Of a stretch of DNA of 64,000 bases, positions 61,359 to 64,000 are shown in pieces. The notes under the pieces are model-generated. The model worked only from the letters and a program-made list of their open reading frames with translations, had not been told where the DNA came from and ran no database searches. The position numbers and the translations under genes are program-made. Source of the stretch: Oscillospiraceae bacterium (GTDB lineage: Bacteria; Bacillota; Clostridia; Oscillospirales; Acutalibacteraceae); contig SVPH01000003.1 of the NCBI GenBank assembly GCA_015065965.1, forward strand, positions 46,975-110,974, in the 5' to 3' direction. Each line of letters begins with the position of its first letter. Within the stretch, counting starts at the first letter, position 1.

Positions 61359-62072
61359 TCAAAAATCAAATTCTGCAACAACAGGAAAATGATCAGCGTA
61401 TATTTCTTCAACCGTTTCCGAATGAATACATTTCAATCCTTTATAGAAAATATAATCAATTTTAATTTCTGGGTCATATGACGGAAATGTCGGTTTGCAC
61501 GTATCAACACATTTTAATCTGTTGAATAGGGGAGTAAGAATTTTTTCATCAGGCTCTGTGTTGAAATCTCCCATAAGTATAACAGGAATTTCCGTTTTAT
61601 CGATTATGTTGCACAGTGTTTCAACTGCATTGATGCGTTCACTTTCCGCAAGCCCGAAGTGAGTTACAAGAAAACATATAGTTTTGCTTTCGTTTTCAAT
61701 AATTGCTTTTATAATACAACGTGTTTCATAGTGAACCGGATCGCCGTCGCGGTCAAGTTCATTTTGATTTTCAGGGTCTGGAATCATTATTGTTTCAACT
61801 GATTTAAACGGAAATCTGCTGACAACAGCGTTACCGTAAGGGCTTGTACCGTGTACCTTTATCGCTTCGCCGAAATATCTGTAATATCCTAAACCGTCAC
61901 CGATTGCGTTTGTCTGGTCAGTATAACCTTCAATTGGTCCTTTTCCTCTTACTTCGTTAAGTCCGCAAAAATCAATATTGCGGTTCTTTATTGCGTTAAC
62001 AAATAAATCGGTATTAATTATTCCTTTTTTGTAATCCAGCGCATGTTGAATGTTAAATGTCATTATTCTCAT
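61359..62072 (-). CDS. Endonuclease/exonuclease/phosphatase-family protein
   Basis: A 237-aa metal-dependent phosphodiesterase or phosphatase fold. RIMTFNIQHALD and GLNEVRG (metal-binding Glu) start it, CFLVTHFGLAESERINAVET and VILMGDFNTEPDE hold the central His and Asp-Asn, and YADHFPVVAEF carries the final Asp-His. Substrates in the family range from DNA to phosphoinositides and sugar phosphates. The gene overlaps none and sits 9 bases from the GH43 gene, so a carbohydrate-phosphate substrate is conceivable. Confidence 0.82.
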   Translation of the reverse strand: MRIMTFNIQHALDYKKGIINTDLFVNAIKNRNIDFCGLNEVRGKGPIEGYTDQTNAIGDGLGYYRYFGEAIKVHGTSPYGNAVVSRFPFKSVETIMIPDPENQNELDRDGDPVHYETRCIIKAIIENESKTICFLVTHFGLAESERINAVETLCNIIDKTEIPVILMGDFNTEPDEKILTPLFNRLKCVDTCKPTFPSYDPEIKIDYIFYKGLKCIHSETVEEIYADHFPVVAEFDF

Positions 62073-62081
62073 AAAAATTCC

Positions 62082-63062
62082 TTAGTTGTTTAAAATTGGC
62101 AGCCCGTCATTTCCCCATAATACTTTGCGTATTCTTGCACTTCGGCAAGGGTCATACAGTGAATCGTTGTCTGAATATCCGCATTCACCTCTGAAGCATT
62201 TTTCATCTCTTGAATGATAAACAAATATCCAATCTCCGTTTTCATCTTTTGCAAATGAATTATGCCCCGGACCGTATTCGCCGTCAAGGTCATCGGATGT
62301 AAGAAGGGGAGTGTTGAGTTTTTTCCAGTTAGAAATATCAGTAAGATCTGCTTTTTCATCTGCATACATTAGTCCGATGCAGTACTCAGGTCCGGTTGCC
62401 GAAGCAGAGAAAGTTAGATATATTTTACTGTTATGTTTCATTACCGCAGGGCCTTCATTAACGGGGATGCGGATCTTTTCCCAATCATATTCGGGTTTCG
62501 TCAGTAAAACGGCGGGGCAGGTTGTTTCCCACGGTTTGTCAGGATTTATTGTTGCAAGGTATACATTTGAATTTCCGCCGTTCTGCGCCCATGCAACATA
62601 ATGTTTTCCGTTGCATTCAAAGTATGTCATATCGAGTGAAAAACCTCTGAAAGAAAAATTGTCACCTTCACATGCCGTAAACTTTCCCTTATCAATCCAT
62701 GGGTCATTATAAGGGTCTTTTCCCTCACACATTATTATATGGCAGTCAATATCCCAAACGTTATTTTCACTGCCGCTTGCAGCAAAAAGAACATACCATT
62801 TGCCGCCTATTTCATGAATCTCAGGGGCCCATATAAAACGGAAAGCAGTTGATGAATCCTTTTGATTCCAGATAACCTTTTCATCTGCAACGGCAAGGGA
62901 ATCAATTGTTTTTGCTCTGCGAAGAATGATTCGGTCATAGCCCTCGGAGTCTTTTTTTCCGTACATCGGAAAGGATGCGGTGAAATAATAAAATCCGTCA
63001 ATCCCTTTGGTTATAAACGGATCTGCTCTGTCTTTTATAAAAATTTCATTTTTAATGCCCAT
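62082..63062 (-). CDS. GH43-family glycosidase
   Basis: A 326-aa five-bladed beta-propeller. RADPFITKGIDGFYYFTASF supplies the catalytic base Asp14, FRGFSLDMTYFECNGKHYV the pKa-modulating Asp, and IPVNEGPAVMKHNSKIYLTF the general-acid Glu. Family activities are alpha-L-arabinofuranosidase and beta-xylosidase. No signal peptide is present. It starts a leftward group, and its upstream region (63063-63358) has hairpins but no clear promoter. Confidence 0.88.
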   Translation of the reverse strand: MGIKNEIFIKDRADPFITKGIDGFYYFTASFPMYGKKDSEGYDRIILRRAKTIDSLAVADEKVIWNQKDSSTAFRFIWAPEIHEIGGKWYVLFAASGSENNVWDIDCHIIMCEGKDPYNDPWIDKGKFTACEGDNFSFRGFSLDMTYFECNGKHYVAWAQNGGNSNVYLATINPDKPWETTCPAVLLTKPEYDWEKIRIPVNEGPAVMKHNSKIYLTFSASATGPEYCIGLMYADEKADLTDISNWKKLNTPLLTSDDLDGEYGPGHNSFAKDENGDWIFVYHSRDEKCFRGECGYSDNDSLYDPCRSARIRKVLWGNDGLPILNN

Positions 63063-63358
63063 TCTTTCACCTTCAGAACAATCGTTTTTTTCAGTTTATC
63101 ATATTAACTGTTTTTTTTCAATATATAACTTATCTGAGGCTCTACCTCTCATATATACAAAAAGCCACCCTCAAGGCGGCTGTTTTGACTGTGTGAAAAT
63201 GGATATAAAAATAGCCGAAATCAATGCATAAACATCAAATTCGGCTGTTTTTGGTTATTATATTGTGAAAAAATCTCAAAATCAGGGTTATAAAACCACT
63301 TTTGGGCATAAGAAAAGCACATTGTATTTGACTGCAACGTGCTTTCTAAAATATTTCA
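63063..63358. other. Gene-free segment with three hairpins
   Basis: No supportable gene is seen. Three hairpin/T-run structures occur: AGCC-A-CC/GG-C-GGCT (63163-63181), AGCCGAA/TTCGGCT (63213-63246) and AAAGCAC/GTGCTTT (63314-63345). The last lies directly downstream of the leftward small gene ending at 63359 and likely terminates it. The others may be relics or terminators of lost genes. Confidence 0.5.
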
Positions 63359-63565
63359 TTATTCATTGCACATATAAATTTCATCATATACGCTCTGTGC
63401 TTCGTGGCCGAAATCGGTCATATTGTCGTTTTTGTCAAGACCATTCATCGTAATGTAATCATCAAGCGCAAGCAAAGCCTCATCAAGATTTTTACATTTA
63501 AAAAATTCAGGAAAGTTTTCATTTAAAAACATTTTTGAACTTTCACTCATCTTACAATTAAGCAT
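63359..63565 (-). CDS. Small acidic protein, candidate immunity protein
   Basis: A 68-aa protein rich in Asp/Glu and Leu (FPEFFKCKNLDEALLALDDY, TDFGHEAQSVYDEIY). Its ATG shares a base with the stop of the preceding gene (TAATG), so it is tightly coupled. Size, acidity and position fit an immunity protein for a basic toxin domain. No named family was recognised. Confidence 0.6.
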   Translation of the reverse strand: MLNCKMSESSKMFLNENFPEFFKCKNLDEALLALDDYITMNGLDKNDNMTDFGHEAQSVYDEIYMCNE

Positions 63566-64000
63566 TATTTACTCTTCTTTCTTGGATTGGTTTGAATAAG
63601 ATTACCAGTATTCGGATTGATTGTAACGACACATTGTTTTCCAATAAATCTGACACTCATTTCTCCAGAAGGTCGTCTTTTGGGAACATCGACTGTTTCA
63701 GGATTAAACAAAGCATCAGAAATATCATCAATATTAACACCTGAACGGCGAATAATTCGCAAATCCTTTTTTAGTTTTTCAGGATCAACCATTGTACCTA
63801 TTACTCGTTGCAAAAAGTGAGGAACCTGCCCTTGGATAATAGTGCCGTTTGCCGCTTCTTTGTTAACAATTTCGGTTTGAATTCGGTTATAAAGATTCTC
63901 ATAGTTATCAAATCCTGACAACGGAGATATCCATCCGGATTCAACATCTTTTGCATACTGTTTTAGTAATTCGTACCGAGGAGGAGTAGTATACTTTATA
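63565..64000 (-). CDS. C-terminal part of a probable polymorphic toxin (5' truncated)
   Basis: The frame is open to the right edge; 144 residues are visible. A Tyr/Pro-rich segment (YTTPPRYELLKQYAKD) precedes a helical region (VPHFLQRVIGTMVDPEKLKK, DLRIIRRSGVNIDDISDALF) and a basic tail, VRFIGKQCVVTINPNTGNLI followed by QTNPRKKSK. The tail resembles C-terminal toxin domains that read VxINPxTGxIxxxxP. An acidic small gene follows with one-base overlap, as in toxin-immunity pairs. The N-terminal delivery part lies outside the window. Function is inferred. Confidence 0.5.
   Translation of the reverse strand, partial: IKYTTPPRYELLKQYAKDVESGWISPLSGFDNYENLYNRIQTEIVNKEAANGTIIQGQVPHFLQRVIGTMVDPEKLKKDLRIIRRSGVNIDDISDALFNPETVDVPKRRPSGEMSVRFIGKQCVVTINPNTGNLIQTNPRKKSK

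Noticed and set aside
63265..63453. 62-residue plus-strand frame (MKKSQNQGYKTTFG...)
   Set aside because: It overlaps the hairpins and the leftward 68-residue gene, and has no convincing ribosome binding site.
1..64000. CRISPR arrays, rRNA, tRNA or IS elements
   Set aside because: No regularly spaced direct repeats, tRNA-like cloverleaf sequence, rRNA blocks or transposase-like frames were seen on either strand.

Overview
The window looks like a chromosomal segment of an anaerobic, spore-forming, AT-rich Firmicute, most likely a gut Clostridium-relative of the Ruminococcaceae/Oscillospiraceae type. The evidence is the spoIIAA-spoIIAB-sigF operon, a SpoIIID regulator, a SipL-like SPOCS/LysM spore-coat protein, a SpoVB-like flippase, iron-sulfur serine dehydratase, a glycyl radical enzyme, rubrerythrin, strong AGGAGG ribosome binding sites and many short tandem operons closed by hairpin/T-run terminators. 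No rRNA, tRNA, CRISPR array, IS element or complete prophage is visible. Family assignments were made by reading translations, without database searches.

Region by region. 1-5195: 3' part of a glycyl radical enzyme, an FGGY sugar kinase, a class I phosphomannose-isomerase-like protein and a flavin reductase/rubredoxin/rubrerythrin fusion. 5215-9881: a membrane cyclophilin with a zinc ribbon, a SecB-like protein, a ceramidase-fold protein, a TauE/SafE permease and an FkbM methyltransferase. 9888-14942: a PadR regulator with a membrane partner, a histidine phosphatase, and a leftward group (GNAT-like DUF2156 protein, sugar isomerase-like TIM barrel, lipoprotein). 15048-23009: a glycan-processing group (unknown 592-aa protein, GH38 mannosidase, GH78-like rhamnosidase) ending in a dipeptidase. 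22834-25830: SpoVB-like flippase, secreted alpha/beta hydrolase, YdcF protein.

25853-31662: T-box-controlled valS, folC, and the spoIIA operon. 31665-40772: a DapA/NanA-like aldolase, an SDR with a zinc-finger-like tail, an orphan family 5 solute-binding lipoprotein, a GH27 alpha-galactosidase with an inserted beta-sandwich, a BNR/Asp-box propeller protein and an SPFH protein with zinc ribbons. 40782-43920 (leftward): an oxidoreductase, a GPH-type sugar transporter and a YdbC ssDNA-binding protein. 44053-46292: SipL, thioredoxin and an unannotated 45-aa peptide gene with its own promoter and terminator. 46291-49546 (leftward): lysine/diaminopimelate genes asd-dapA-dapB plus an ACT-only aspartokinase-like protein. 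49600-53460: queA-tgt-yajC and a YrzE-like membrane protein and lipoprotein.

53465-55618 (leftward): inositol-dehydrogenase-like enzyme, spoIIID and an amidase. 55675-60827: sdaAB-sdaAA, a second Asp-box propeller protein and a domain-reversed GH3 beta-glucosidase. 60825-63062 (leftward): YcxB-like membrane protein, endonuclease/phosphatase-family protein and GH43. 63359-64000 (leftward): a likely toxin-immunity pair cut by the window edge.

Together the genes describe a saccharolytic anaerobe. Most of the glycosidases lack an export signal, so short glycans probably enter through transporters and are trimmed inside the cell. The most unusual items are the Hrb-Rbr fusion with an internal ribosome binding site, the 45-aa peptide gene, the glycyl radical enzyme operon, the GH27 with an inserted module, the 592-aa orphan enzyme and the edge toxin-immunity pair.
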